A DNA stretch of 64,000 nucleotides from NCBI GenBank assembly GCA_002698425.1, contig NZXU01000092.1, forward strand, positions 9,465 through 73,464, written 5' to 3'. Source of the stretch: Ahrensia sp. Its GTDB lineage: Bacteria > Pseudomonadota > Alphaproteobacteria > Rhizobiales > Rhizobiaceae. Within the stretch, counting starts at the first letter, position 1. Every line of letters starts with the position of its first letter. Of the stretch, positions 8,869 to 19,963 are shown one piece after another. The position numbers and the translations under genes are program-made. The notes beneath the pieces are model-generated. The model had not been told where the DNA came from. It ran no database searches and saw nothing but the letters and a program-made list of their open reading frames with translations.

Positions 8869-10310
8869 CGGATATGGGAGCCGATACGATGACCGCGCCG
8901 CTGTGGACCGGCGAAGAGATGGCGCGCGCCATGGAAGCGCGCCCGATCCACGAGGCCCCGGCGGCGGTGACCGGCATTTCCATCGACAGCCGCACGCTGA
9001 AGCCGGGCGACGCATTCTTCGCCATCAAGGGTGACCGGTTCGACGGCCACGATTATGCAACCGCCGCGGCCGCGGCAGGCGCTTCCGTTCTCGTCGTCTC
9101 GGAGGCGCGGCTGCCGGCGCTCGGTCGGATGACGGTACCTATCATGGTGGTTGACGAAGTGCTGCTCGGGCTCGCCCGCCTTGGCATCGCGGCGCGGGAA
9201 CGGACCAAGGGGCAGGTCATCGCGGTGACCGGCTCGGCCGGAAAGACGACGACCAAGGAGGCGCTGCGCCACGTGCTCGCCATGTCCGGCAAGGTGCATG
9301 CGTCGGCGGCGTCCTTCAACAATCACTGGGGCGTGCCGCTGACGCTAGCGCGGATGCCGGCCGACACGGATTTCGGCGTCTTCGAGATCGGCATGAACCA
9401 TCCCGGCGAGATCGAGCCGCTGGTGAAGCTGGTGCGGCCGCATATCGCCATCATCACGCTGATCGCGGCGGCGCATCTGGGCTTCTTCAAGGATCTCGAC
9501 GAGATCGCCCATGCCAAGGCGGAGATCTTCTCGGGCGTCGTGAAGGGCGGGCACGCGCTGCTCAACCGCGACGATGCGCGTTACAAGCTGCTGCACAAGC
9601 TGGCGGGCCAGGCGGGCGTATCGCATATCCATGGCTTCGGCGCGCATGACCGCGCCGACGTGCGGCTTCTCAACGCGAAATATCTGGATGACGGATCGCT
9701 CGTGACCGCCAAGGTGTTCGACGAGGAAGTCACAGCGCGGATCGGCGTTCCGGGACGCCACATGGTGCAGAACGCGCTTGCGGTGCTTGGCGCGGCGCAA
9801 CTGGCCGGCGCGGATCTGGGCAAGGCATGCGAGGCGCTGTCGACATTGCAGGCGGAGAAGGGGCGGGGCCAGCGTCATCGGCTGAAGGTCGGCGACGGGG
9901 TCTTCACGCTGATCGACGAGAGTTACAACGCCAATCCGACCTCGATGGAGGCGGCGCTGGATCTGCTCGCTTCCGCGCCGCTCGAGGATGGCGGCCGGCG
10001 CATCGCGGTGCTCGGCGACATGCTCGAACTCGGCGATCATTCGCGTGACCTGCACATGAAGCTCGCCGGCCCGGTCAAGGCCGGCGGGATCGACCGGCTC
10101 TATCTCGCCGGCCCGGAGATCAAGGTACTGGCCGAGGCCGTGACGGATGACATGGATTGCGACTATGAAGAGACGGTGGACGGACTGGCTGACAGGCTTG
10201 TCGCGGCGCCGCGTCCCGGCGACGTGTTCATGGTCAAGTCGTCCAACGGAATCGGGTTTTCGCGCATCGTGAAAGCGTTTCTGGATAAATATCCGCGCGC
10301 CGACGCGTGA
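8865..10310 (+). CDS. murF: UDP-MurNAc-pentapeptide synthetase MurF
   Basis: A 481-aa Mur ligase that adds D-Ala-D-Ala (made by Ddl downstream) to UDP-MurNAc-tripeptide. ATP loop GSAGKTT at 123-129, then [15 protein letters not shown] and [15 protein letters not shown], all MurF signatures. GTG start at 8865 overlaps murE; in-frame ATGs at 8874 and 8889 are alternatives. Confidence 0.96.
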   Translation: MTDMGADTMTAPLWTGEEMARAMEARPIHEAPAAVTGISIDSRTLKPGDAFFAIKGDRFDGHDYATAAAAAGASVLVVSEARLPALGRMTVPIMVVDEVLLGLARLGIAARERTKGQVIAVTGSAGKTTTKEALRHVLAMSGKVHASAASFNNHWGVPLTLARMPADTDFGVFEIGMNHPGEIEPLVKLVRPHIAIITLIAAAHLGFFKDLDEIAHAKAEIFSGVVKGGHALLNRDDARYKLLHKLAGQAGVSHIHGFGAHDRADVRLLNAKYLDDGSLVTAKVFDEEVTARIGVPGRHMVQNALAVLGAAQLAGADLGKACEALSTLQAEKGRGQRHRLKVGDGVFTLIDESYNANPTSMEAALDLLASAPLEDGGRRIAVLGDMLELGDHSRDLHMKLAGPVKAGGIDRLYLAGPEIKVLAEAVTDDMDCDYEETVDGLADRLVAAPRPGDVFMVKSSNGIGFSRIVKAFLDKYPRADA

Positions 10311-10358
10311 CGGGAAACTCCGCATGACCCGGCATTGCCGGAGGGGGATTGGGAAAAG

Positions 10359-11441
10359 ATGTTTTACTGGCTGACGGAGTTTTCCGAGACTTTCCAGGTC
10401 TTCAACCTGTTTCGGTATCTCACCTTCAGGACAGGCGCGGCGCTGATCACGTCGGCCTTCATCGTGTTCCTCTTTGGACCGCGCATCATCGCATCGCTGC
10501 GAGTTCGGCAGGGCAGGGGGCAGCCGATCCGCGCAGACGGTCCGCAGACGCATTTCAAGAAGGCCGGCACGCCGACCATGGGCGGGCTGATGATGCTGAT
10601 CGGCATCGTCGGCTCCACCTTGCTGTGGGGAAACCTGAGCAGCATCTATGTCTGGGTCGTCCTGCTGGTGACGCTCGGCTTCGGGCTGATCGGCTTCTAC
10701 GACGACTATCTGAAGGTCACCAAGCAGAGCGACAAGGGCTTTTCAGGCAAGGCGCGGCTCGGCATCGAGTTCCTGATCGCCGGCGCGGCGACGTTCATCA
10801 TCATGCGGGCCGGCGATGCGCCGTTCTCCTCCAGCCTGACCTTTCCCTTCTTCAAGGACTGGATCGTCAATCTGGGCTGGTTCTTCATTCCCTTCGGGGC
10901 GTTCGTCGTGGTCGGCGCCGGCAATGCGGTGAACCTGACCGACGGGCTCGACGGGCTGGCCATCGTGCCGATCATGATCGCGGCCTCTTCCTTCGGCGTC
11001 ATCGCCTATCTTTCGGGTAACGCGATCTTTGCCGAATATCTGCAGATCCATTTCGTCGTTGGCACAGGCGAACTCTCCGTCATTCTCGGCGCGGTGATCG
11101 GGGCGGGGCTTGGCTTTCTCTGGTTCAACGCGCCGCCGGCGGCGATCTTCATGGGCGACACCGGATCGCTTGCGCTTGGCGGCCTGATCGGCACGGTCGC
11201 TGTCGCGACCAAGCACGAGATCGTCATGGCGATCATCGGCGGCCTCTTCGTGGTCGAAGCGCTCTCGGTCATCGTCCAGGTCGGCTATTTCAAGATGACC
11301 GGACGCCGGGTGTTCCTGATGGCGCCGATCCACCACCATTACGAGAAGAAGGGCTGGACGGAGAGCCAGATCGTCATCCGCTTCTGGATCATCGCGGTTA
11401 TCCTCGCCCTGATCGGCCTTTCGACGTTGAAGCTCAGATGA
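10359..11441 (+). CDS. mraY: Phospho-MurNAc-pentapeptide transferase MraY
   Basis: A 360-aa, roughly ten-helix membrane enzyme that transfers phospho-MurNAc-pentapeptide to undecaprenyl phosphate, making lipid I. Signatures: [23 protein letters not shown] (catalytic Asp pair), [13 protein letters not shown] and the [13 protein letters not shown] loop. The start at 10359 (MFYWLTEFS) gives the normal MraY N-terminus, with GGAGGGGGATTGGGAA just upstream; a TTG at 10335 opens the same frame but sits before that purine run. Stop overlaps the murD ATG. Confidence 0.96.
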   Translation: MFYWLTEFSETFQVFNLFRYLTFRTGAALITSAFIVFLFGPRIIASLRVRQGRGQPIRADGPQTHFKKAGTPTMGGLMMLIGIVGSTLLWGNLSSIYVWVVLLVTLGFGLIGFYDDYLKVTKQSDKGFSGKARLGIEFLIAGAATFIIMRAGDAPFSSSLTFPFFKDWIVNLGWFFIPFGAFVVVGAGNAVNLTDGLDGLAIVPIMIAASSFGVIAYLSGNAIFAEYLQIHFVVGTGELSVILGAVIGAGLGFLWFNAPPAAIFMGDTGSLALGGLIGTVAVATKHEIVMAIIGGLFVVEALSVIVQVGYFKMTGRRVFLMAPIHHHYEKKGWTESQIVIRFWIIAVILALIGLSTLKLR

Positions 11442-12793
11442 TCCCTGTCGGCACAGCGAACGGAAAGACCATCGCCCTGTTCGGCTTGGGCGGCTCGGGC
11501 GTCGCCACAGCCCGGGCACTGATGGCCGGCGGCGCCATCCTGACCTGCTGGGACGACAATCCGGATACGGTCGAAACGGCGAAAGCCGAGGGCATTCCGG
11601 TCGGCGACCTGCACGAGCTCGACTGGTCGCGCGTCGACAGCCTTGTTTTGGCGCCGGGCGTGCCGCTGACCCATCCGAAGCCGCATTGGTCGGCCGATCT
11701 CGCGCGCGCCGCGGATGTCGAAATCATCGGCGATGTGGAACTGTTTTGCCGCGAGCGGCGGGTGCTGGCGGCCAAGGCCTCCTTCGTGGCGATCACCGGC
11801 ACCAACGGCAAGTCGACGACGACCGCGCTGATCGCGCATATCCTGCGCGAAACCGGGCGCGACGTGCAGCTTGGCGGCAATATCGGCACGCCGATCCTGC
11901 AACTGGCGCCGCCGGCGGATCATCGTTTCCATGTCGTCGAGTGTTCCTCCTACCAGATCGATCTCGCGCCTTCGCTCAACCCGAGCATCGGCGTGCTGCT
12001 CAACCTGTCGCCGGACCATCTCGACCGGCACGGCACGATGGACAATTACGCGGCGATCAAGGCGCGGCTGCTCGAAGGCAGCGACTACGCGATCTGCGGC
12101 ATAGACGACGATCATTGCCGGCGGATCGCGATCGGGCTGGAAGAGGACCAGGCGCGCATCGAGACGATCTCGGTAACGGGCGGCGGGCCGGGACTGGATC
12201 TTTCCGGTGCGCCGTCGCTGCGCGGCGCGCACAATCTGCAGAACGCGCTCGCCGCGGCGGCGGCCTGCCGCGCATTGGGCCTCTCCGGCGACGAGATCCG
12301 GGCCGGCCTGAACAGTTTCCCAGGCCTGGCGCATCGCATGCAGATCATCGCCCGGCGCGGGCCGGCGCTCTTCGTCAACGATTCCAAGGCGACGAATGCG
12401 GATGCGGCCGAGAAATCGCTGTCCAGTTTCGCGTCGATCCACTGGATCGCGGGCGGCCTTCCCAAGGAAGGCGGGATCGAGCCGTTGCGCCCGCTGTTTG
12501 GCCGGCTTGCCAAGGCCTATCTGATCGGCGAGGCCGCGCCTGCCTTCGCGGCGACCCTGGGTGAGGCGGTGCCCTACGAGATCTCCGGCACGCTCGATAC
12601 GGCGGTTACGCATGCCGCTGCGGACGCGGCGGCGTCGAAGAGCGGTGAACCGGTCGTTCTGCTGGCGCCGGCGGCGGCCAGCTTCGACCAGTTCAGGAAC
12701 TTCGAGAAACGTGGTGAAGCCTTTGTTAATGCCGTGATGGCATTGAAGGAGATCGAACCGCTCATGGCAGGGCAATCGGGGGACGATGCATAA
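11438..12793 (+). CDS. murD: UDP-MurNAc-L-alanine:D-glutamate ligase MurD
   Basis: A 451-aa cytoplasmic Mur ligase adding D-Glu. The N-terminal UDP-binding Rossmann motif is [14 protein letters not shown] (15-28), the ATP loop GTNGKSTT is at 121-128, followed by [12 protein letters not shown] and the C-terminal [11 protein letters not shown] motif. ATG overlaps the mraY stop (ATGA); its TAA shares one base with the ftsW ATG. Confidence 0.97.
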   Translation: MIPVGTANGKTIALFGLGGSGVATARALMAGGAILTCWDDNPDTVETAKAEGIPVGDLHELDWSRVDSLVLAPGVPLTHPKPHWSADLARAADVEIIGDVELFCRERRVLAAKASFVAITGTNGKSTTTALIAHILRETGRDVQLGGNIGTPILQLAPPADHRFHVVECSSYQIDLAPSLNPSIGVLLNLSPDHLDRHGTMDNYAAIKARLLEGSDYAICGIDDDHCRRIAIGLEEDQARIETISVTGGGPGLDLSGAPSLRGAHNLQNALAAAAACRALGLSGDEIRAGLNSFPGLAHRMQIIARRGPALFVNDSKATNADAAEKSLSSFASIHWIAGGLPKEGGIEPLRPLFGRLAKAYLIGEAAPAFAATLGEAVPYEISGTLDTAVTHAAADAAASKSGEPVVLLAPAAASFDQFRNFEKRGEAFVNAVMALKEIEPLMAGQSGDDA

Positions 12794-13947
12794 TGTATAA
12801 TCGCAGCGACCGCAGCGCCGTGGCCGAGTGGTGGTGGACCATCGACCGCTGGTTCCTGGCTTCCTTTATCGCCCTGATCGGTTTCGGCGTCGTGCTCTCG
12901 TTTGCGGCGAGCCCTGCGGTCGCCGAGCGTATCGGGCTCAACGCCTATCACTTCGTCGAGCGCCACGCGCTGTTCCTGATCCCGGCCTTCGTGGTGATGA
13001 TCGGCGTTTCCTTCCTCGATCCGCGGCAGATCAGGCGACTTGCGCTCGTCGTTCTGCTCGGCTCCGTCGCGCTGATGGTGATGGCCCTGTTCTTCGGTGT
13101 CGAGGTCAAGGGATCACGGCGCTGGGTGAGCATGTTCGGGATGTCGCTGCAGCCATCGGAATTCATGAAGCCGGCCTTCGTTATCCTGTGCGCCTGGCTG
13201 TTCGCGGAATCGAAGCGCCGGCCGGAAATCCCCGGCAGCCTGATCGCGATGATCCTGTTCGGCGCCATGGCGGCGTTGCTGATCGCACAGCCAGACCTCG
13301 GCCAGACCGTGTTGCTGGCCGGCACATGGGGAGCGATGTTCTTCATCGCCGGCCTGTCGTGGCTGTGGATCCTCGTGCTCGGCGGGGTCGCCGCAACGGG
13401 CATGGTCGGCGCCTATTTCGTCTTCCCGCACGTGGCCGGGCGCATCAACCGGTTCCTGACCGGCGAGGGCGACACGTTCCAGGTCGATACGGGCCGCGAG
13501 GCGATCATCCGCGGCGGCTGGTTCGGCCAGGGGCCGGGCGAGGGCACCGTCAAACGCATCCTTCCCGACAGCCACACCGACTTCGTCTTTTCCGTCCTCG
13601 CCGAGGAATTCGGCATCATTCTGTGCGGCGTGCTGGTCTCGATCTTCGCGTTCATCGTGATCCGGGCGCTGATGCAGGCGATGCGCGACCACGACCCGTT
13701 CCAGCGTTTCGCCGTCAGCGGACTGGCGATCCTGATCGGCTTCCAGTCGACGATCAACATCGCGGTGAACCTGCAACTGATGCCGGCCAAGGGCATGACC
13801 CTTCCCTTCGTCTCCTATGGCGGCTCCTCGATGATCGCGGTGGCGCTGACCGCAGGCATGCTGCTGGCGCTGACACGGCGCAGACCCGAGACACGGGCCG
13901 GACGGGTTCAGTTCCACGCCGCCTCGCACTTCCAGCCCGCCACCTAG
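12793..13947 (+). CDS. ftsW: Lipid II polymerase FtsW (SEDS glycosyltransferase)
   Basis: A 384-aa polytopic SEDS protein that polymerises lipid II at the septum with FtsI. Conserved parts: GSRRWVSMFGMSLQPSEFMKPAFVI, AQPDLGQTVLLAGTWGAMFF, the periplasmic loop with GGWFGQGPGEG and the LPDSHTDFVFSVLAEEFG motif, and LPFVSYGGSSMIAVALTAGMLL near the end. Start ATG at 12793 overlaps the murD stop by one base; murG follows after 9 nt. Confidence 0.96.
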   Translation: MYNRSDRSAVAEWWWTIDRWFLASFIALIGFGVVLSFAASPAVAERIGLNAYHFVERHALFLIPAFVVMIGVSFLDPRQIRRLALVVLLGSVALMVMALFFGVEVKGSRRWVSMFGMSLQPSEFMKPAFVILCAWLFAESKRRPEIPGSLIAMILFGAMAALLIAQPDLGQTVLLAGTWGAMFFIAGLSWLWILVLGGVAATGMVGAYFVFPHVAGRINRFLTGEGDTFQVDTGREAIIRGGWFGQGPGEGTVKRILPDSHTDFVFSVLAEEFGIILCGVLVSIFAFIVIRALMQAMRDHDPFQRFAVSGLAILIGFQSTINIAVNLQLMPAKGMTLPFVSYGGSSMIAVALTAGMLLALTRRRPETRAGRVQFHAASHFQPAT

Positions 13948-13956
13948 GACCAGTTC

Positions 13957-15069
13957 ATGGCGAAAGGCACCATCCTGATCTCTGCCGGTGGAACCGGCGG
14001 CCATCTGTTTCCGGCGGAAGCGCTCGCCTATGAGCTCAAGGCGCGCGGCTGGAGCGTGCCGCTGGCGACGGACGAACGGGCGGCGCGTTATGCGGACCGG
14101 TTCCCCGAGGACAAGCTGCATGTCATCCATTCGGCGACGCCGTCCGGCAAGAACCCGATCAAGGTGATCGGTGCCGTCTGGTCGCTCTTCAAGGGGATGC
14201 GCCAATCGAGCGCTTTGCTCCGGATCATCAAGCCGAAGGCCGTGGTCGGTTTCGGCGGCTACCCGACCGTGCCGCCCCTTTGGTCGGCGGCAGGTCATTT
14301 CCCCACCGTGATCCATGAGCAGAACGCGGTCATGGGACGCGCCAACAAGATGCTCTCCAGTCGCGTGACGGCGATCGCCGGCGGCTTTTTGAAGGCGGAA
14401 GGTACGCTGGCCGACAAGATCGTCGAGACCGGCAATCCGGTGCGGCCGGCGGTGATCGCCGTCTCCGGCAAGCCTTACGAGGCGCCGGCAAAATCCGGGC
14501 CGCTTCGGCTCGTTATCTTCGGCGGTAGCCAGGGCGCCCGGTTCTTTTCCGACACGGTGCCCGAGGCGATTGCCATGTTGCCCGAGACTTTGCGGGACCG
14601 CGTCGAGGTCGTCCAGCAGGCGCGGCCAGAGGACGAGGCTCTGGTCAAGGCGCGCTATGCCGAGCTTGGCGTGACAGCGGAGGTCGCGCCCTTCTTCACC
14701 GATCTGCCGGAGCGTGTCGCGGCGGCGCATCTGGTCATGTCGCGGTCCGGGGCCTCGACCGTATCGGAAATCGCCGCCATCGGCCGACCGGCGATCTTCG
14801 TGCCTTATCCGCATGCGCTGGATCATGACCAGGCGGCGAACGCGGCGGCTCTCGAAGCGGCCGGCGGCGCCTTGGTGCGCCGTCAGGATACGCTCGACGC
14901 GCAGTCGACATCAGCGCTTTTTTCGGAACTTCTCGGCGATCCGGACAGGCTTAAGGCGATGGCCGCCGCGGCGCTGAAGGCGGGCAAGCCCGAGGCCACC
15001 GCCTTGCTTGCCGACCTGGTTGAGGCTATTGCCTCCGGCCAAACAGCCGCCCGGTTCAAGGCCGGCTGA
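13957..15069 (+). CDS. murG: UDP-GlcNAc:lipid I N-acetylglucosaminyltransferase MurG
   Basis: A 370-aa peripheral membrane GT-B enzyme that converts lipid I to lipid II. It has the N-terminal GGTGGH loop at 11-16, VVGFGGYPTVPPLWSA, VIHEQNAVMGRANKML, a second G-loop FGGSQGARFF, and the donor-binding region SRSGASTVSEIAAIGRPAIFVPYPHALDHDQAANA. Start ATG at 13957; murC follows after 24 nt. Confidence 0.97.
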   Translation: MAKGTILISAGGTGGHLFPAEALAYELKARGWSVPLATDERAARYADRFPEDKLHVIHSATPSGKNPIKVIGAVWSLFKGMRQSSALLRIIKPKAVVGFGGYPTVPPLWSAAGHFPTVIHEQNAVMGRANKMLSSRVTAIAGGFLKAEGTLADKIVETGNPVRPAVIAVSGKPYEAPAKSGPLRLVIFGGSQGARFFSDTVPEAIAMLPETLRDRVEVVQQARPEDEALVKARYAELGVTAEVAPFFTDLPERVAAAHLVMSRSGASTVSEIAAIGRPAIFVPYPHALDHDQAANAAALEAAGGALVRRQDTLDAQSTSALFSELLGDPDRLKAMAAAALKAGKPEATALLADLVEAIASGQTAARFKAG

Positions 15070-15093
15070 GACACGAAAACAGGACAGTTCTTC

Positions 15094-16506
15094 ATGAAGA
15101 TGCCGCAGACAATCGGCCTTGTGCATTTCGTCGGAATCGGCGGCATCGGCATGAGCGGTATCGCCGAGGTGCTGCACAATCTCGGCTATCAGGTGCAAGG
15201 CTCCGACCAGTCGGACAACGCCAATGTGCAGCGGCTGAGGGACAAGGGCATTACGGTTTTCGTCGGGCATTCGGCCGACAATCTCGGTGACGCCGAAGTC
15301 GTCGTCGTCTCGACGGCGATCAAGCGCGACAATCCGGAACTGGTCGCCGCGCGCGAAAAGTTCCTGCCGATCGTGCGCCGCGCCGAAATGCTGGCCGAGA
15401 TCATGCGCTTCCGTAACGCGGTCGCCATCGGCGGCACCCATGGCAAGACGACGACGACCTCGATGGTCGCAACCTTGCTGGAGGCCGGTGGCCTGGACCC
15501 GACGGTGATCAATGGCGGCATCATCAATGCCTACGGCACCAATGCCCGCATGGGTGAGGGAGAGTGGATGGTGGTCGAGGCCGACGAGAGCGACGGCACC
15601 TTCCTGAAATTGCCCGCCGATATCGCCGTGGTCACCAATATCGATCCGGAACATCTCGACCATTACGGCTCCTTCGAAGCCGTTCGCGAAGCCTTTCGGC
15701 AATTCGTCGAGAACGTGCCGTTCTACGGCTTCGGCGTGATGTGCATCGATCATCCGGAGGTGCAGGCGCTTGTGTCGCGCATCATCGACCGGCGCATCGT
15801 CACCTATGGCGAGAACCCGCAGGCCGATGTGCGTTTCTCCGGCCATCGGATGGACGGTGCGACGTCGGTGTTCGACGTGACGATCCGCGACCGCAAGAGC
15901 GGTGCGGTGACGGAGATACGCGAGTTGCGGCTGCCGATGCCGGGCCGGCACAATGTGTCCAACGCGACGGCGGCGGTCGCGGTGGCCCATGAACTGGGCA
16001 TGGATCCCGAGGGTATCAAGCGAGGCCTTTCAGCGTTTGGCGGGGTCAAGCGGCGCTTCACGCCGACCGGAACCTGGAACGGCGTTCGCATTTTCGATGA
16101 CTACGGACACCACCCCGTCGAGATCAAGGCGGTGTTGCACGCGGCGCGCGACGCGGCGGGCGAGGGGCGCGTCATCGCGGTCATGCAGCCGCATCGCTAT
16201 TCGCGGCTTCACGACCTGTTCGACGATTTCGCGGCCTGCTTCAACGAAGCCGAAACCGTCATGGTGGCGCCGGTCTATGCGGCCGGCGAGCAGCCGATGG
16301 ACGGGGTCGGGGCGGCGGAACTCGTCTCGCGCATGAAGGCTGGCGGCCATCGCGATGCGCGTCTGATCGAGGGGCCCGAGGCGGTTGCGCCGATTATCCG
16401 AGAAATCGCCAAGCCGGGCGATTTCGTCATCTATCTCGGCGCTGGGAATATCACCCAGTGGGCCTATGCATTGCCGAAGGAGCTCGGGGGCGAACCGGCT
16501 TCATGA
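15094..16506 (+). CDS. murC: UDP-MurNAc:L-alanine ligase MurC
   Basis: A 470-aa enzyme for the first amino-acid addition to UDP-MurNAc. N-terminal motif [16 protein letters not shown] (12-27), ATP loop GTHGKTTT (114-121), then [23 protein letters not shown] and [14 protein letters not shown]. Stop overlaps the murB ATG. In rhizobia the order murC-murB-ddl is usual, which makes the interruption after murB here noteworthy. Confidence 0.97.
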   Translation: MKMPQTIGLVHFVGIGGIGMSGIAEVLHNLGYQVQGSDQSDNANVQRLRDKGITVFVGHSADNLGDAEVVVVSTAIKRDNPELVAAREKFLPIVRRAEMLAEIMRFRNAVAIGGTHGKTTTTSMVATLLEAGGLDPTVINGGIINAYGTNARMGEGEWMVVEADESDGTFLKLPADIAVVTNIDPEHLDHYGSFEAVREAFRQFVENVPFYGFGVMCIDHPEVQALVSRIIDRRIVTYGENPQADVRFSGHRMDGATSVFDVTIRDRKSGAVTEIRELRLPMPGRHNVSNATAAVAVAHELGMDPEGIKRGLSAFGGVKRRFTPTGTWNGVRIFDDYGHHPVEIKAVLHAARDAAGEGRVIAVMQPHRYSRLHDLFDDFAACFNEAETVMVAPVYAAGEQPMDGVGAAELVSRMKAGGHRDARLIEGPEAVAPIIREIAKPGDFVIYLGAGNITQWAYALPKELGGEPAS

Positions 16507-17474
16507 CGACGATCGATGGTGAAAAGCTCCTCGAGACGCTTTCAGGGCGGCTCGACGGCATTGCCGGACGGTTGACGCCGAATGCGCCGATGGACCAGAT
16601 CACCTGGTTTGGAACCGGCGGACCTGCCGAATTGCTGTTCCAGCCGGCCGATCCGGACGATCTCGCTGCTTTCCTGAAAGTTTTGCCCGGGGATGTGCCG
16701 GCTACCGTCGTCGGATTGGGGTCCAACTTGCTGGTGCGCGACGGCGGTATTCCGGGCGTCGTGATCCGGCTTTCGGCGAAGGGGTTCGGGCAGGCCGAGG
16801 CGATTTCGGACACCCGGATCCGGGCTGGTGCCGCGATCCCGGACAAGCGTCTGGCAAAAGCCGCGCTGGAGGCCGGCATTGGCGGTTTCCATTTCTATCA
16901 CGGAATACCCGGCGGCCTTGGCGGCGCGCTCAGGATGAATGCCGGCGCCAATGGTGTCGAGACCCGCGACAGGGTGGTCGAGGTCTATGCGGTGGACCGG
17001 CAGGGCGGCAAACACACCTTCTCCAACGCGGATATGGGATACTCCTACCGCCATTCGGGCGCAGCGGCGGACCTTATCTTCACCGGGGCTTTGTTCGAAG
17101 GCTACGGGGAAGACCGCGACAAGATCCAGCAGGAGATGGATGCGGTTCAGCATCACCGCGAGACGGTGCAGCCGATCAAGGAGAAGACCGGCGGATCGAC
17201 CTTCAAGAACCCGCCGGGCACATCGGCCTGGAAGGAAGTCGACAATGCCGGCTGCAGAGGGCTGATGATCGGCGGCGCGCAGATGAGCCCGATGCATTGC
17301 AACTTCATGATCAATACCGGGACGGCAACCGGCTACGACCTCGAAACGCTCGGCGAAACCGTGCGCCAGAGAGTGCTGGAGCATTCCGGCGTGCGTCTGG
17401 AATGGGAAATCAAGCGGATCGGGCTGTTCAAACCGGGACAGGAGGTCCAGGAATTCATGGGGCAGATGCTTTAG
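16503..17474 (+). CDS. murB: UDP-N-acetylenolpyruvoylglucosamine reductase MurB
   Basis: A 323-aa FAD enzyme that reduces enolpyruvyl-UDP-GlcNAc to UDP-MurNAc using NADPH. FAD-binding [30 protein letters not shown], the catalytic-Ser segment [10 protein letters not shown] and the C-terminal [12 protein letters not shown] are visible. Start ATG at 16503 overlaps the murC stop (ATGA); an upstream in-frame start at 16458 lies within murC and would add residues without family resemblance. It ends the first dcw block. Confidence 0.96.
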   Translation: MTTIDGEKLLETLSGRLDGIAGRLTPNAPMDQITWFGTGGPAELLFQPADPDDLAAFLKVLPGDVPATVVGLGSNLLVRDGGIPGVVIRLSAKGFGQAEAISDTRIRAGAAIPDKRLAKAALEAGIGGFHFYHGIPGGLGGALRMNAGANGVETRDRVVEVYAVDRQGGKHTFSNADMGYSYRHSGAAADLIFTGALFEGYGEDRDKIQQEMDAVQHHRETVQPIKEKTGGSTFKNPPGTSAWKEVDNAGCRGLMIGGAQMSPMHCNFMINTGTATGYDLETLGETVRQRVLEHSGVRLEWEIKRIGLFKPGQEVQEFMGQML

Positions 17475-17707
17475 GCCGAACTGTCCCGGGCCCAATATGC
17501 AAGAAGGCGGTGACCTTGGTCGCCGCCCCCCTGCATCAGATCGAATGTACCGGTCCATACCGCTTGCCCGAAGGCAGGGACGGTATCCACCGCCACTTCG
17601 ACCGACGTTTGTCCCTTGGCCCCACTAGAGCCTTTCGGGCCCGCTGCCTCGATATCCGAAGATATCCCGACCGCGTTGGCGTTACGGTTTGACCCGCCGT
17701 TCGCCAC
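17471..17707 (-). CDS. Possible small protein, unrecognised
   Basis: A 78-aa frame starting at GTG 17707 directly after the stop of another open stretch (TAAGTG). It has plausible composition ([42 protein letters not shown]) but less GC-biased third positions than the neighbours and no recognised domain. Its stop overlaps the murB stop on the other strand. It may be a real small gene, a decayed one, or chance. Confidence 0.25.
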   Translation of the reverse strand: MANGGSNRNANAVGISSDIEAAGPKGSSGAKGQTSVEVAVDTVPAFGQAVWTGTFDLMQGGGDQGHRLLAYWARDSSA

Positions 17708-18002
17708 TTACCGGTGCATCGGTCCGTTCAATCTCCGTCTCCGGATCATGCCGCTACCGATACGCCCCATCCGTTCGTCCGAGGTCATTCCAAAAAGAAA
17801 CACCAAGGCTTCCCGCATGGGCTGCAACTCGTTCCGGTTCGGGAACTCTCCTGCCGGGCAGTCGATCACCCGTTCCCAAGCTGCAGTAGGGTCAGTCTTG
17901 TCGCGATGGAGCGGCGTGTCCAGCGGGATCGGGAGGTTGTCCCCGGTGTCCCCGCAGTTAACAGGCCATGCTTGTGAGGTAAGGGCTCGCTGACGGTCCG
18001 GA
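17708..18002 (-). pseudogene. Open stretch without a start codon, possible gene remnant
   Basis: The minus-strand frame stays open from inside the GGDEF gene's 3' end to a TAA at 17708-17710. The last 55 or so residues look protein-like (AAWERVIDCPAGEFPNRN, then MREALVFLFGMTSDERMGRIG, then a basic tail). No ATG, GTG or TTG lies in frame before GTG 17869, so either a 53-aa peptide starts there or the 5' part was lost. Not recognised. Together with the previous entry this accounts for the 528-bp gap after murB. Confidence 0.25.
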
Positions 18003-19079
18003 TCAGTGGGCGATCCGGTTTCGGCCCGCGTTCTTGGCCTCGTACAGTTTCTCGTCGGCGCGCGTCAAGAGCTGTTCGGGCTCATCGTCGTGACGGTATT
18101 GCGAGATGCCGAAGGAGGCCGTCAGCTGGCCGATCGGCTTCTTGCCCTCGGAAAGGACGAGCCGGGATTTTTCCAGCTGCTCCATGATGTGGCGGCACAG
18201 CGCGTGCGCCTGCTCGACCCGCGTCTCGGGCAGGATGAGCGCGAACTCCTCGCCGCCATAGCGCGCCGCGAGATCGCGGCCCTTCACGTTGCTCATCAGG
18301 ATGGCGGCGAAATAGCGAAGCACGTCGTCGCCGACGATATGGCCATGCGTGTCGTTGATCCGCTTGAAGTGATCGATGTCGATCAGGACGAGGCACATGG
18401 ACGAACCATGCGTCCGGGCCTCGGCCATTTCGCGGGCCAGCGATATCTCGAAATAGCGCCGGTTGGCGAGGTTGGTCATCGCATCGCGCATTTCCTTCTC
18501 GCGCGATTTTTCCAGGCTGGCGCGCAGCTTGCGCACCTGGGCCCGGGTCTGGGTCAGGTTCTCATTGAGCTTGACCGTTTCCGAGCGCATCTTGGCGTTT
18601 TCGCTGAGCAGGACCTGGATGGCTGCGCGCACCTGCGCCGGCGAGGACATGTCGTCCAGCGAGGTCGCGGTGTTCTTCAGGGATCCCGAGTAATTCTCGC
18701 TGGAGGTGAGGTGGCCCTGAACGAGCTTGGCGATTTCCGCCATTTCGTGATCGAGGTGCCGGCTCAGCAGTTCCTGATGCTTGCGCTCCTGTTCGGTCGC
18801 CAGCAGATACTCCTGATGCACCTGGTCGAGTTCATAAGGGCCGACCGAGCCGCTTTTTTCGATCATCCCGTTGATCTTCTTGGCGACCTCTTCGGGAACA
18901 CCCGCGGCATAGGAATACCAGACCGCATAGGTCTTCGGGACAGGCGGCGTCTGATAGGTGTCGGCAAGGAGCAGCGCCTTGGCCGCAAGCGCCTCTATCG
19001 CCTTGAACTCGTGCGCCCCCGGATTCTCTTCGGCCGTTTCTTCCGGCTGGACAGGAGCGGATTTCATGAAGTCAAGCAT
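18003..19079 (-). CDS. Diguanylate cyclase (GGDEF) with coiled-coil N-terminus
   Basis: A 358-aa cytoplasmic protein that should make c-di-GMP from two GTP. The first 150 residues are helical with no recognised sensor fold (KTYAVWYSYAAGVPEEVAKKINGMI), then a coiled coil at about 155-195, then the GGDEF domain from DAMTNLANRRYF (199). The active site GGEEF is intact at 275-279 with DIDHFKRINDTHGH before it. The inhibitory I-site is not canonical: KGRD stands where RxxD is expected, so product inhibition may be weak. It lies 33 nt downstream of the coiled-coil membrane protein, probably as an operon. Its place within the dcw cluster hints at, but does not prove, a link to division. Confidence 0.92.
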   Translation of the reverse strand: MLDFMKSAPVQPEETAEENPGAHEFKAIEALAAKALLLADTYQTPPVPKTYAVWYSYAAGVPEEVAKKINGMIEKSGSVGPYELDQVHQEYLLATEQERKHQELLSRHLDHEMAEIAKLVQGHLTSSENYSGSLKNTATSLDDMSSPAQVRAAIQVLLSENAKMRSETVKLNENLTQTRAQVRKLRASLEKSREKEMRDAMTNLANRRYFEISLAREMAEARTHGSSMCLVLIDIDHFKRINDTHGHIVGDDVLRYFAAILMSNVKGRDLAARYGGEEFALILPETRVEQAHALCRHIMEQLEKSRLVLSEGKKPIGQLTASFGISQYRHDDEPEQLLTRADEKLYEAKNAGRNRIAH

Positions 19080-19112
19080 GGGCTGTAACCAGTTCCGTCA
19101 GCTTGGTCGCGC

Positions 19113-19667
19113 TCAGGCGGCAGACCGGGTTTCGTCAGAAATGGCCGTCTCGACAGCGCCGACGGCCCAGTTTGTGATCTTGTCCTGGAGTTCGGTGTTT
19201 TGTGCCCGCAATCCGGCGATCTCGGCGTTGATCTTCTCTTCTTCCTGCTGGCGGATTTCCTCGAGCCTGGCTTTCAGGCCCTCGTTTTCCTCGATCAGCG
19301 CGGCATGGGCGGGACCGAGATAGGCCTCGAGGCGGGCTTCCGTTGCAGAGATTTTCTGCTCGAGCTCTTCCTTCTGCTTTTCCAGCGCGGCTGCGTAGGC
19401 GGCATGTCTTGCGGCCGCGTTCTTGCCGCTGGCGAAGGCGTAGAGCGAAATCGAGAGGATGATCAGAACCAGCATCGGGACGATCATCACATGGAGGGAA
19501 TGGGTCAGGTCGACGAAGCCGAGGTCGTGCATTCCCGCAACCATGACCGTCAGGGCGAGTGCGAAACCGCCGAATCCCGCGACTTGCAGGATCGTCATTA
19601 TCAACGAGCTGCCGCCGGCGGCCGATGCCGACTGGTCGGTTGGTTTCGCGGCCGGTTTCTTGGCCAT
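19113..19667 (-). CDS. Two-TM coiled-coil membrane protein
   Basis: 184 aa from ATG 19667 (MAKKPAAKPTDQS), with GGGGGA upstream; a longer frame to 19763 lacks a ribosome site. Two TM helices (IMTILQVAGFGGFALALTVMVAGM and VMIVPMLVLIILSISLYAFA) are followed by a long charged coiled coil (KQKEELEQKISATEARLEAYL to AEIAGLRAQNTELQDKI). No enzyme domain. It is upstream of the diguanylate cyclase in the same direction and could be its membrane partner; that role is inference. Confidence 0.7.
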   Translation of the reverse strand: MAKKPAAKPTDQSASAAGGSSLIMTILQVAGFGGFALALTVMVAGMHDLGFVDLTHSLHVMIVPMLVLIILSISLYAFASGKNAAARHAAYAAALEKQKEELEQKISATEARLEAYLGPAHAALIEENEGLKARLEEIRQQEEEKINAEIAGLRAQNTELQDKITNWAVGAVETAISDETRSAA

Positions 19668-19963
19668 GTGCAGTCCCCCGTCGTCCCAGAACGCCTGTCT
19701 TTCCCGACGGCCGGCCGCGGCGTCGCGCGAATCGCGCAAGCGCTGCCGGTGAAGCCATTTCACATGTAGGGTGTCCGATACGTTGCCGGACGCGGGGCGG
19801 CGTCATGCCGCCTGATGGCGCAATTTTGATGCTGCCGACCATATAGGTGGGGTTTTAAGAAAGCTCGAAGTCTCATGGTTAACGTTCCGGAAGTTCGGCG
19901 GTTTCCGGTTCGGCAGCTGCGAAAGGCGTGGAACCGGTTGTCGAAATCGGGCATAGCGCGGCG

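Noticed and set aside
19874..19881. CtrA half-site ATGGTTAA upstream of the MATE gene
   Set aside because: Only one half-site and no second TTAA at the right distance.
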